From Streptomyces sp. M92 (lineage in GTDB: Bacteria > Actinomycetota > Actinomycetes > Streptomycetales > Streptomycetaceae), in NCBI RefSeq assembly GCF_028473745.1, contig NZ_CP101137.1, forward strand, positions 7,013,501-7,077,500: a stretch of 64,000 nt of DNA, written 5' to 3'. Within the stretch, counting starts at the first letter, position 1, and every line of letters begins with the position of its first letter. The translations under genes were made by a program, and so were the position numbers. Shown piece by piece: positions 25,378-33,206 of the stretch. The notes beneath the pieces were generated by a model. That model was not told the DNA's origin. It did not search any database and saw nothing but the letters and a program-made list of their open reading frames with translations.

Positions 25378-26402
25378 GGCGCGACTCCGATCGTCGTCAG
25401 TCCGGTGGTCTCGTCGAGACCGAGGGCGAGGTTCATGCTCTGGACGGCACCGCCCGCGGTGCCCTTGGCCAGGTTGTCGATGGCGCTGATCGCGATGATG
25501 CGGCCCGCGGCGGCGTCGTACGCGACCTGGATCTGAACGGCGTTGGAACCGTAGACGGACGCGGTCGCGGGCCACTGGCCCTCGGGCAGCAGGTGCACGA
25601 AGGGTTCGTCGGCGAAGGCCTTCTCGTAGGCGGCGCGGACGGACTCGGCGGTGACGCCGGGCTTGGCCTTGGCGGTGCAGGTGGCGAGGATGCCGCGGGG
25701 CATCGGCGCGAGGGTCGGGGTGAAGGAGACGGTGACCGGCTCTCCCGCCACCGCGCCGAGGTTCTGGATCATCTCGGGGGTGTGCCGGTGCAGGCCCCCG
25801 ACGCCGTAGGGCGACATGGAGCCCATGACCTCGCTGCCCAGCAGGTGCGGCTTGGCCGCCTTGCCCGCGCCGGAGGTGCCGGAGGCGGCGACGATCACCG
25901 CCTCGGGCTCGGCGAGCGCGGCGGCGTAGGCCGGGAAGAGCGCCAGGGACACGGCGGTCGGGTAGCAACCGGGCACCGCGACACGCTTGGACCCCTCCAG
26001 CGCGGCGCGGGCACCCGGCAGTTCGGGGAGGCCGTAGGGCCAGGTGCCGGCGTGCGGGGAGCCGTAGAACCTCTCCCAGTCGACGGCGTCCTTCAGCCGG
26101 AAGTCGGCGCCCATGTCGATCACCAGCACGTCCGGCCCGAGCTGCTCGGCGACGGCGGCCGACTGCCCGTGCGGCAGCGCGAGGAACACCACGTCGTGCC
26201 CGGCGAGCACCTCGGGCGTCGTCGGCTCCAGCACCCGGCCGGCCAGCGGCGGCAGGTGCGGCTGCAGGGCGCCGAGCCTCTGTCCCGCGTTGGAGTTGCC
26301 GGTCAGCGCGCCGATCTCGACCTCCGGGTGCGCGAGCAGCAGACGCAGCAGCTCACCGCCCGCGTACCCACTCGCTCCGGCCACCGCCGCACGTACCGCC
26401 AT
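25374..26402 (-). CDS. argC: N-acetyl-gamma-glutamyl-phosphate reductase
   Basis: A 342-residue NADP enzyme that reduces acetylglutamyl phosphate to the semialdehyde. The Rossmann motif is VAGASGYAGGELLRLLLAHP. The catalytic Cys is in VAVPGCYPTAVSLALFP, and GLHRHTPEM carries the catalytic His region. ATG 26402 has GGAGG five bases upstream. It is the first gene of argCJBDR and is preceded within 20-60 bp by ARG boxes. Confidence 0.97.
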   Translation of the reverse strand: MAVRAAVAGASGYAGGELLRLLLAHPEVEIGALTGNSNAGQRLGALQPHLPPLAGRVLEPTTPEVLAGHDVVFLALPHGQSAAVAEQLGPDVLVIDMGADFRLKDAVDWERFYGSPHAGTWPYGLPELPGARAALEGSKRVAVPGCYPTAVSLALFPAYAAALAEPEAVIVAASGTSGAGKAAKPHLLGSEVMGSMSPYGVGGLHRHTPEMIQNLGAVAGEPVTVSFTPTLAPMPRGILATCTAKAKPGVTAESVRAAYEKAFADEPFVHLLPEGQWPATASVYGSNAVQIQVAYDAAAGRIIAISAIDNLAKGTAGGAVQSMNLALGLDETTGLTTIGVAP

Positions 26403-26417
26403 GACATCCTCCATCCG

Positions 26418-26458
26418 TGATGGCATGACTATACGTAGCCATGCACGTTTATGCAATT
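26418..26458. promoter_or_regulatory. ARG boxes upstream of argC
   Basis: CCATGCACGTTTATGCAATT (26439-26458) matches the ARG-box consensus well. TGGCATGACTATACGTAGC (about 26421-26439) is a weaker second copy next to argC. The strong site overlaps the last codons and stop of the epoxide hydrolase gene, so operator and coding sequence share bases. Confidence 0.88.
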
Positions 26459-27627
26459 GCCTGAGCGGCCAGCACCGCCGCGAGGCCCTCTCGCAGGTCT
26501 TCGACGAAGTACCGCGGGACCTCCAGCGACGGGAAGTGTCCCCCGGCCTCCGGTGACCTCCAGCGGACGATCCGGCGGTACCTCTCCTGCGCCCAGGGAC
26601 GGGGACTCTTCTCGATGTCGCGCGGGTACATCGTGACGGCCGAGGGGACGTCCACCCGGAGACCGGGGTCGAGCGAGTTGTGGCTCTCGTAGTAGATGCG
26701 GGCCGCCGACGCACCGGTCCGCGTCAGCCAGTACAGGGTGACGTCGTCCAGAACACGGTCCCTGGAGATCCTCTCGAACGGACTGTCCCCCGTGTCCGAC
26801 CAGTCGGCGAACTTGTCGAGGATCCAGGCGAGAAGCCCGACCGGTGAGTCGACGAGTGAGTAGCCGATGGTCTGCGGACGGGTCGCCTGCTGCTTGGCGT
26901 ACGCCGCGCGGTGCTGCCAGAAGTGACGGGTCTCCTCGGCCCACCGGCGCTCGACCGCCGTCAGCCCGTCCGTCGTCAGCCCGGGCGGCGCCTCGGCGAA
27001 CGTCGTATGGATGCCGAGCACGTGCGCCGGGAACCTGCCGCCGAGGACCGTGGTGATGTTGCCTCCCCAGTCGCCGCCGTGGGCCAGGAACCTGCCGTAG
27101 CCGAGCCTTCCCATCAATTCGACCCACGCGGCCGCGATCTTCTCGGTCCCCCAGCCGGTGACGGCGGGCTTGTCGCTGTACCCGAAGCCCGGCAGCGACG
27201 GCGCCACGACGTGGAACGCCGGCGCGTCCGCCTCCTTCGGATCCGCCAGTTCCTCCACCACGTCGGTGAACTCGGCGACACTGCCCGGCCAGCCGTGCGT
27301 CATGATCAGGGGAGTGGCGTCCGCGCGCGCGGACCGGCGGTGCAGGAAGTGGATACCCAGGCCGTCGACGGTCGTGCGGAACTGACCGATCCGGTCGAGG
27401 CGCGCTTCGAACGAACGCCAGTCGTACCCGGTGCGCCAGTAGTTCACGACGTCGACGAGGTCGGCGAGCGGAACCCCCTGCTCCCATCGGCGGGTGCCGG
27501 GCCCGGCACCCAGGACCGTCTCGGCCTCCGGCAGCCGCGCCGCGGCCAGCCGCGCACGCAGATCGTCGAGGTCGGCGTCGGTTGCACGGGCTTCGAATGC
27601 TTGCACGTCACTGACTGGAGCGGACAT
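26449..27627 (-). CDS. Epoxide hydrolase (EHN-type alpha/beta hydrolase)
   Basis: A 392-residue protein. The N-terminal ~110 residues are the EHN domain (LPEAETVLGAGPGTRRWEQG, VDVVNYWRTGYDWR). The alpha/beta hydrolase core has the oxyanion motif HGWPGS, the nucleophile Asp in LAHGGDWGGN, and the catalytic His in GGHFPSLEVP. The lid has paired Tyr residues (ARIYYESHN) that activate the epoxide. AGGAGG lies five bases before the ATG. It is divergent from the CGNR regulator, with two shared operators between them, and its end runs into the argC ARG box. Confidence 0.92.
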   Translation of the reverse strand: MSAPVSDVQAFEARATDADLDDLRARLAAARLPEAETVLGAGPGTRRWEQGVPLADLVDVVNYWRTGYDWRSFEARLDRIGQFRTTVDGLGIHFLHRRSARADATPLIMTHGWPGSVAEFTDVVEELADPKEADAPAFHVVAPSLPGFGYSDKPAVTGWGTEKIAAAWVELMGRLGYGRFLAHGGDWGGNITTVLGGRFPAHVLGIHTTFAEAPPGLTTDGLTAVERRWAEETRHFWQHRAAYAKQQATRPQTIGYSLVDSPVGLLAWILDKFADWSDTGDSPFERISRDRVLDDVTLYWLTRTGASAARIYYESHNSLDPGLRVDVPSAVTMYPRDIEKSPRPWAQERYRRIVRWRSPEAGGHFPSLEVPRYFVEDLREGLAAVLAAQAIA

Positions 27628-27645
27628 GAGACCTCCTGGTTCGCG

Positions 27646-27664
27646 GAACCGGCTAAGACGGTTC
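27646..27664. promoter_or_regulatory. Operator half 1, GAACCG-N7-CGGTTC
   Basis: GAACCGGCTAAGACGGTTC is a perfect 6-bp dyad with a 7-bp centre, starting 18 bp upstream of the hydrolase ATG. It matches the site at 27688-27706. Confidence 0.82.
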
Positions 27665-27687
27665 TAGCAGTCGCCCGAGTCAGGCCG

Positions 27688-27706
27688 CAACCGGCTATGG
27701 TGGTTC
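27688..27706. promoter_or_regulatory. Operator half 2, matching the 27646 site and overlapping a -10 box
   Basis: CAACCGGCTATGGTGGTTC repeats the first site with 14 of 19 bases identical. The centres are 42 bp apart, four helical turns. It contains TATGGT, a likely -10 for the regulator gene ending six bases before its ATG, so binding here should block regulator transcription. Confidence 0.82.
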
Positions 27707-27707
27707 C

Positions 27708-28319
27708 ATGCGTGCCGACTTCCCTGATTTCCGCCTCGGTTCGGTGCTGGCGACCAGCTTCACGGGGACCCTGTCGGAGCGTCACGGCGACGCCGTGGAG
27801 CGGATTCCCGTGCCGCACCGGCTCGTCGACTGGCTGGCCGTGTACGGCCTCGCCGTGGACTCCTGCACCACCGCCCAGCTCGACCTCGCCCGGGAACTGA
27901 GGGAGTCGATCCACGCCGTCGCGACGGCGGCCGCGCTCCAGGACACCCTCCCCGCGGCCGCCGTCCGCGTGATCAACGACCGCAGCACCCAGGGGCGGGC
28001 CGCGGCCGTACTGACGCCCGAGGGCAAGCGGCACTGGCGGCTCGGGCCGGCTTCCCGCGTGGAAGACGCCCTCGGCGTGATCGCCGCCGACGCGATCGGC
28101 GTCATCTCGGGCGAGCGGGACGGAAGGCTGGCCCTGTGCGCGTCACCGACCTGCCGGGCCGCCTTCTTCGACACCAGCCGCAGCCGCACCCGCAGGTGGT
28201 GCGACATGAACACGTGCGGGAACCGCCAGAAGAAGGCACGCTTCAACGCCGGCCGGCGCACCGGCCCGGGACCGGCCGCGGATGCCGGACCGCCTCTTCC
28301 CGGCACTCACGGACGGTAG
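27708..28319 (+). CDS. CGNR zinc-finger transcriptional regulator
   Basis: A 203-residue protein. Residues ~10-135 are the ABATE-like ligand-binding domain. The C-terminal zinc finger CASPTCRAAFFDTSRSRTRR with WCDMNTCGNRQKKARF (about residues 144-183) has four Cys and the diagnostic CGNR. A Pro/Gly tail follows. It is divergent from the epoxide hydrolase, and two matching dyads lie between them, so it probably controls both genes. No Shine-Dalgarno is seen; a leaderless message from TATGGT is likely. Confidence 0.9.
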   Translation: MRADFPDFRLGSVLATSFTGTLSERHGDAVERIPVPHRLVDWLAVYGLAVDSCTTAQLDLARELRESIHAVATAAALQDTLPAAAVRVINDRSTQGRAAAVLTPEGKRHWRLGPASRVEDALGVIAADAIGVISGERDGRLALCASPTCRAAFFDTSRSRTRRWCDMNTCGNRQKKARFNAGRRTGPGPAADAGPPLPGTHGR

Positions 28320-28329
28320 CCCGCCAGTC

Positions 28330-28815
28330 ATGGGCAATGTGTTCGGCGCCGGCGACGACGACCTGTACCTGTCCAACGGCGGTACCGCGGTCTTCGTCGA
28401 CGTGCTGGCCCTCGCCGTGTCGTCACTGGCCGCGGGGCACTGGGAGCGCCGTTTCGCGGCGCTGGTGGCGCTGCAGGACCAGGGGCTGATGGGACGCGGG
28501 GCCGTCGGGTTCGACCTGGCCGACCTCGACTGGGGCACCACGGGCGGGGAACGGGCGTCGGCGAAGGCGTTCGTGCTGAACGTGCTGGACCTGGCCGCGC
28601 GGCACCACCGGTGGGAGGAGCTGGATTACGAGCCGCGGTTCGCCGAGCGGTACGTGCGGCGGTTCCGGGAGATCGTCGCGTCGTTCGATCCCGCCGACGC
28701 CGACCCCGGCGACGGCGCCGGGTTTCCGGACGCCCCCCTCGTCGCCTGCTGCGTACGGCACCGGGTACTGAGCGGACTGCCGTACTGGGAGGGGTGCGTC
28801 TTCTGCCACCGGTGA
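28330..28815 (+). CDS. Conserved hypothetical protein (acidic, His/Cys-rich end)
   Basis: A 161-residue protein beginning MGNVFGAGDDDLYLSNGGT. It has an aromatic-rich middle (HHRWEELDYEPRFAERYVRR) and ends ACCVRHRVLSGLPYWEGCVF followed by CHR, giving four Cys and two His that could bind metal. I do not recognise the family. ATG 28330 is ten bases after the regulator stop. A longer form from 28282 would overlap that gene. No membrane segment or signal peptide is seen. Confidence 0.65.
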   Translation: MGNVFGAGDDDLYLSNGGTAVFVDVLALAVSSLAAGHWERRFAALVALQDQGLMGRGAVGFDLADLDWGTTGGERASAKAFVLNVLDLAARHHRWEELDYEPRFAERYVRRFREIVASFDPADADPGDGAGFPDAPLVACCVRHRVLSGLPYWEGCVFCHR

Positions 28816-28979
28816 CCGTGGGGGAGGATCGGCGGGCTTCGCAGCCGATCACCGCAGCGCGCCGGAGGACCGTGCGGCAGTCGATCCGGCCGGCTTCACC
28901 CCTGGCCGGCCTGGACACGGAGGACGATCCGCTGGAGTTCGCCCGGTCCGAGGCCTGGGACGGCCGCGCGTACTGGTGA
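28812..28979 (+). CDS. Possible small protein, 55 residues
   Basis: A frame from a GTG overlapping the previous stop (GTGA) to 28979. The end, DTEDDPLEFARSEAWDGRAY, is acidic and aromatic and reads like real protein. The middle is Arg-rich and less convincing. It could be a small coupled gene or a non-coding tail. Confidence 0.3.
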   Translation: MTVGEDRRASQPITAARRRTVRQSIRPASPLAGLDTEDDPLEFARSEAWDGRAYW

Positions 28980-29004
28980 GGCCGCCCCAGGACCGTACGA
29001 ACGG

Positions 29005-31491
29005 CTACCGCTGCCTGATCCGCAGGAAGGTCACCGAGTTCGCCGGGAAGGTGTAGGTGAACTCGCTCGCCACCCCGGAGAAGGTGGACCGTACCGGAGT
29101 GACGGGGGTGTCCGTCTCGGTGTTCACGGCATCCTGGTCGGCGGCCAGCGTGGTGACGCGGGCCTTGCGGGCGACCTTCGCGCCGCCGAGGTCGACGGCG
29201 GTGCGGGCCGCCGTGTCCTGGGCGTTGACGACCTTGACGATCAGCTCGCCGGTCCGGTCGTCCTCGGTGACGATCTGGCGGAACGGCTCGGCGGGCTTGT
29301 CGTCGGTGAAGCTGCCCCACTCCTCGCCGTCGAGGTAGAGGGTCACCTGGCGGCCCCGCACCTTGACGTCGATGTCGTAGGCGCGGCCCGTCTCGATCGA
29401 GCCCGCCTTGGACAGGAGCGTCGACTTGCCGCCGTCCGAGGCCTGTTCGACGGCGGACTGGGTGTTGTTCCAGCCGCCCAGGTTCCACCAGTAGTAGTTG
29501 CCGGTGTCCTTGACGCCGAAGGCGATCAGGAAGCCCTCGTTGCCGGACTTCTTGGTGGCCCGCACGTGCAGGTCGTAGTTCTGCCAGGCCGGGTCACCGG
29601 CCGTGACCATGGTGTTCTCGGCCGCGGTGTCGGTCTGGACGTACGCGCCGTCCTGGACGGTCCAGGAACCGGCACCCGCGTGGGTCCACTGCGACGCGTC
29701 GCCGGAGAAGTCGTCGGAGAGCAGGGTCTCCCCGTCCGCCGACGTCACCCGCACGTCGTCGTAGGCCGCGCTGGTCGCCCAGGTCGACAGGCCGACCGCG
29801 CCGGTGATGGGGCCGCTGACGTCCGGTGTGCCGGTCGCCGTGGAGGGGACGACCCGGTCACCGGTGTTGTTCATGAAGAGCTTCTGGACCTCGTAGTTGG
29901 CCGAGCCCCAGGACGCGTGGTTGTTGAACCAGATCATGTCCGGGCTCCACTGCACGTAGTCCTCGTTGGCGAGCAGCGGGGCGTAGGAGGCGAGCTTGAC
30001 GATGTCCGCGTTGCGCTCCAGGCCGGTCATGAAGGCTGCCTCGGACAGCGCGTTCTTCCAGGCGTTGCCCTGGGAGGCGTACTCGCCGAGGAAGACCTCG
30101 GGGCCGTTCCTGTCGTAGGAGTCGTAGCGGTCGTTGTTCTGGAGGAACCACTGCGGGCTGTTGTAGTAGTGCTCGTCGACCATGTCGACGCCGGCCTCGC
30201 GGTTCAGCTGCCAGGCGGTGTCGAAGGTGGTGCCGGAGTCGTCCGGGCCGGAGTTGGAGACGACGGTGATGTCCGGGTACTTCGCCTGTATCGCGGCGCG
30301 GAACTCCTTGAAGCGGGCCATGAACTCCCGGGGGAGGTTCTCCTCGTTGCCGACGCCGATGTGGGTGAGGCCGAAGGGCTTCGGGTGGCCCATCTCGGCG
30401 CGCTTGGCGCCCCATCGGCTGGTACGGGGGCCGTTGGCGAACTCGATCAGGTCCAGGGTGTCCTGGATGTGCCGCTTCAGCAGCGCGTCGTCGTCGGTGG
30501 CCTTGTTCTGGCCGCAGCCGGTGACCAGGGCGGGTACGACGGGCAGCGGCATGGCGCCGATGTCCTCGGCGAAGCGGAAGTACTCGTAGTAGCCGAGGCC
30601 GTAGCTCTGGTTGTAGCCCCAGAAGTTGGCGTTGGTGGCGCGCTCCTCGACGGGTCCGATGGTGTCCTTCCACTGGTAGGACCGTTCACGCTCCCAGCCG
30701 GAGGCGGCGCTGTAGTCCTCCATGGAGCCGGTGTTGACCAGGCAACCGCCCGGGAAGCGCAGGAAGCCGGGGTTCAGTGCCTCGATCTTCTCGGCGAGGT
30801 CCTTGCGCAGGCCGTTGGACTGTCCCTTGTAGGTGTCGCGGGGGAAGAGGGACACCATGTCGAGGGCCGCGGGGGCGGTGGTGGTGACGGCGAGGCGGCC
30901 GCGGTTGCTGGTGCGGGTCGCGGTGAAGGTGGCGGTGTACTTGCGCCACTCCCCCTCGGCCGCCACCGTGCGCGGCTTCGCGAGGGTGCCCGCCGCGTCC
31001 TGGAGGGTGACGGTGAGGGTCGTGCCGCTCTCGGCGCGCACCCACACGGAGAAGTCGTACTTCTTGCCCTTCTCCACGTGGATTCCGGTGTTGTAGCCGC
31101 TGTTGGCGACGGAGGAGCCGGCTCCCAGGGAGAGGTAGTTGCGGTTGCGCTCGTTGAGGCGGCCGGCGTCGTCGCGGACCTCGGCGGTGCCGTCGGCCGT
31201 CCAGGAGGTGAGCGGCGTGTACGAGGCGTTGTCGGCGGTCGAGTACTCGAAGGACCGGTTCTGCACCAGCTCGGCGTACAGGCCGCCGTCGGCGGCCCGG
31301 TTGATGTCCTCGTAGAAGACGCCGTACATCGTGTCGTCGATCGCGGCGCCCTCGGCGGACGGATCGACGGTGATCGTGTAGTCGGGGGCGGCGGCCTCCG
31401 CGTGCGCGGGGGACGGCAGCAGGGCGGACGCCGTCAGGAGGGCGGTCGCGCCGAGACCGGCTCTCCAGCGGGTGCGTGACAGGGATGACAT
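29005..31491 (-). CDS. Secreted alpha-L-arabinofuranosidase (GH51) with carbohydrate-binding inserts
   Basis: An 828-residue exported enzyme that removes arabinose from plant xylan and arabinan. The signal peptide is LGATALLTASALLPSPAHA. The GH51 fold begins IDDTMYGVFYEDINRAADGG. The acid/base Glu is in HIGVGNEENLP and the nucleophile Glu in EVFLGEYASQG. Residues ~85-210 form a CBM4/9-like insert (KYDFSVWVRAESGTTLTVTL). Residues ~595-745 form a LamG-like module (NEGFLIAFGVKDTGNYYWWN). GGAG lies six bases before ATG 31491. It stands alone, with a palindrome upstream. Confidence 0.93.
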   Translation of the reverse strand: MSSLSRTRWRAGLGATALLTASALLPSPAHAEAAAPDYTITVDPSAEGAAIDDTMYGVFYEDINRAADGGLYAELVQNRSFEYSTADNASYTPLTSWTADGTAEVRDDAGRLNERNRNYLSLGAGSSVANSGYNTGIHVEKGKKYDFSVWVRAESGTTLTVTLQDAAGTLAKPRTVAAEGEWRKYTATFTATRTSNRGRLAVTTTAPAALDMVSLFPRDTYKGQSNGLRKDLAEKIEALNPGFLRFPGGCLVNTGSMEDYSAASGWERERSYQWKDTIGPVEERATNANFWGYNQSYGLGYYEYFRFAEDIGAMPLPVVPALVTGCGQNKATDDDALLKRHIQDTLDLIEFANGPRTSRWGAKRAEMGHPKPFGLTHIGVGNEENLPREFMARFKEFRAAIQAKYPDITVVSNSGPDDSGTTFDTAWQLNREAGVDMVDEHYYNSPQWFLQNNDRYDSYDRNGPEVFLGEYASQGNAWKNALSEAAFMTGLERNADIVKLASYAPLLANEDYVQWSPDMIWFNNHASWGSANYEVQKLFMNNTGDRVVPSTATGTPDVSGPITGAVGLSTWATSAAYDDVRVTSADGETLLSDDFSGDASQWTHAGAGSWTVQDGAYVQTDTAAENTMVTAGDPAWQNYDLHVRATKKSGNEGFLIAFGVKDTGNYYWWNLGGWNNTQSAVEQASDGGKSTLLSKAGSIETGRAYDIDVKVRGRQVTLYLDGEEWGSFTDDKPAEPFRQIVTEDDRTGELIVKVVNAQDTAARTAVDLGGAKVARKARVTTLAADQDAVNTETDTPVTPVRSTFSGVASEFTYTFPANSVTFLRIRQR

Positions 31492-31512
31492 GGATACTCC
31501 GCGGCTCTCTGT

Positions 31513-31549
31513 CGTTCGAAATATCGGACATTGGTCAGCACTTCGAACG
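31513..31549. promoter_or_regulatory. Inverted repeat upstream of the arabinofuranosidase gene
   Basis: CGTTCGAA and TTCGAACG are perfect 8-bp arms 21 bases apart, 22-58 bp before the ATG. This is the place for a repressor or activator site controlling sugar induction. The regulator is not in the window. Confidence 0.6.
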
Positions 31550-31626
31550 GCAAGATAGGGAGGGGGTGGAGGCGCGTCAATGGGTCGCGCGGCAACCAGG
31601 GGGCCGGAGGCGGAAAGCGGGTGGAA

Positions 31627-32073
31627 ATGGGCGAGTTGTGGCCGGTGCCGGACGTGCTGGCGTTTCTCGCGGGCCGGTGGCGCACCGAGCGGACGGTGCG
31701 GGACCTGGCGAGCGGGGCGGAGGGCCGCTTCGAGGGCGCGACGGCGTTCGACGCGCTCGCGGACGGCGGGCTGCTGAGCCGGGAGTCCGGGGCCTTCACC
31801 TGGCAGGGCGTGTCCCGCCCCGCCGAACGGACGCTGCGCTACGCACCGGGCACCCGGCCCGGCACCGCCGACGTGCGTTTCGCGGACGGGCGGCCCTTCC
31901 ACGGCCTGGACCTGACGTCGGGGCGGCACGTGGCCGACCATCCCTGCGCCGCCGACCTCTACCGCGGCGAGTTCACCGTCCGGGACGCGGACCACTGGCG
32001 GACCGTGTGGCGGGTCGGCGGCCCGGCCAAGGACCTGCTGCTCGTCACGGACTACACCCGCGAAGGCCCCTGA
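31627..32073 (+). CDS. DUF6314 family protein
   Basis: A 148-residue beta-rich protein: VLAFLAGRWRTERTVRDLAS, SGAFTWQGVSRPAERTLRYA, ADLYRGEFTVRDADHWRTVW and a closing LLLVTDYTREGP. The repeated strands suggest a lipocalin-like barrel. The function is unknown. It overlaps the 3' end of the next, convergent gene by 22 bases. Confidence 0.78.
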   Translation: MGELWPVPDVLAFLAGRWRTERTVRDLASGAEGRFEGATAFDALADGGLLSRESGAFTWQGVSRPAERTLRYAPGTRPGTADVRFADGRPFHGLDLTSGRHVADHPCAADLYRGEFTVRDADHWRTVWRVGGPAKDLLLVTDYTREGP

Positions 32074-32648
32074 GCGGGCGCACCCTCGAAACGGAGGTTC
32101 CAGCGGCCCGCGCGGCCCGTGACGGTCGTGGTCGACAGAGGGCGCACGTCCAGGTTCCAGTACGTCGCGGGCGGCGCCTTGAGCACGTAGACGAGAGCGG
32201 CCCGGATCACGGACGGCTCGGCCACGGCGACGATGCGGTCGCCGTCCTCGCCGGGGCGCGTGTCGAGCCACCCGCCGACGCGGGTGATGAAGCCCAGCAG
32301 CGACTCCCCGCCGTGCGGTGCGGTCCGCGGGTCGGCGAGCCAGGCGTCGACGGCCCCGGGCTCCCGGGCCATCGCCTCGCCGAGGGTCAGTCCGCGCCAG
32401 CGGCCCATGTCGCAGTCCCTGAGCGCGAGTTGCACCAAGGGACAGCAGCCGATCGCGTCACCGGTGGCGCGGCTGCGGGGCGTCGGCGAGCAGTAGCGCA
32501 GCTCGGCCGCCGCGAGCGGCAGCAGGTCGCCCGCCACACGCAGTACCTCGTCCCAGCCGGCCTGGTCCAGCGGCCGGTCGTCGTCGAAGCGCTCCGCGAG
32601 CAGCGGGGAGCTGCGTGCGGCCGCGACGAACGTGACCCGAAGCGCCAT
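32052..32648 (-). CDS. Histidine-phosphatase-fold protein lacking catalytic histidines
   Basis: A 198-residue protein with the shape of a phosphoglycerate-mutase-like phosphatase. The first strand is VTFVAAARSSPLLAE where active members read LxxxRHGET. The block CSPTPRSRATGDAI (TxxxRArQT-like) is kept. The second catalytic His site is DRIVAVAEPSVIRAALVYVL, where active members have SHGGVIR. Both histidines and the first Arg are replaced, so ordinary phosphohistidine chemistry is unlikely. GGESLLGFITRVGGWLD matches the family's late helix. It may be a binding or regulatory protein. Confidence 0.8.
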   Translation of the reverse strand: MALRVTFVAAARSSPLLAERFDDDRPLDQAGWDEVLRVAGDLLPLAAAELRYCSPTPRSRATGDAIGCCPLVQLALRDCDMGRWRGLTLGEAMAREPGAVDAWLADPRTAPHGGESLLGFITRVGGWLDTRPGEDGDRIVAVAEPSVIRAALVYVLKAPPATYWNLDVRPLSTTTVTGRAGRWNLRFEGAPAQGPSRV

Positions 32649-32721
32649 GCGGTGATGGTGCTGCGCGGGGGTCCGCAGGTCAAGGGGCGTTACTTGTGGG
32701 TTACCGAGGGTGCGCCCGGGT

Positions 32722-33162
32722 TCACGGGCCGAAGGTGTGCGCCATCCACTGGTCCGGCCGGTCCAGCGCCGTGAAGCCGAGCTTCTCGTAGACGCCGTGC
32801 GCGTCGTGCGTGGCCAGCAGGATCCGCCGCAGCCCGTAGGGCCGCAGGTGTTCGCGCACCGCCGCGACCAGGGCCGTGCCGATGCCCTTGCCGCGCACCG
32901 AGGGGTCGACGTACACGTCGCACAGCCAGGCGAAGGTGGCCCGGTCGGTGATCACCCGCGCGTACGCCACCTGCTGTGCGGTCAGCTCCTCGTGGACGCC
33001 GAAGTTGAGCGATCCCTCGATGGCGCGGTCCTGCTTCTCCCGGGAGCGACCGAGCGCCCAGTAGGCGTCGGTGGACAGCCATCGGTGCACGCGCACGGCG
33101 TCGATGCGGTGCGGGTCGGTGGAGATCTCGTAGCCCTCGGGCAGGCTCGGCGTGGGGATCAT
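32722..33162 (-). CDS. GNAT family N-acetyltransferase
   Basis: A 146-residue acetyltransferase. WLSTDAYWALGRSREKQDRA is typical of a small GNAT subgroup, LCDVYVDPSVRGKGIGTALV is the acetyl-CoA binding strand and loop, and HGVYEKLGFTALDRPDQWM closes the fold. ATG 33162 begins IPTPSLPEGYEISTDP. Longer forms reaching 33426 are unlike the family. The substrate is unknown. Confidence 0.87.
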   Translation of the reverse strand: MIPTPSLPEGYEISTDPHRIDAVRVHRWLSTDAYWALGRSREKQDRAIEGSLNFGVHEELTAQQVAYARVITDRATFAWLCDVYVDPSVRGKGIGTALVAAVREHLRPYGLRRILLATHDAHGVYEKLGFTALDRPDQWMAHTFGP

Positions 33163-33206
33163 GCCGCGATGCTCGCAGGGTGGCGGGGCCGCGTCGAGCC
33201 CCGGGT

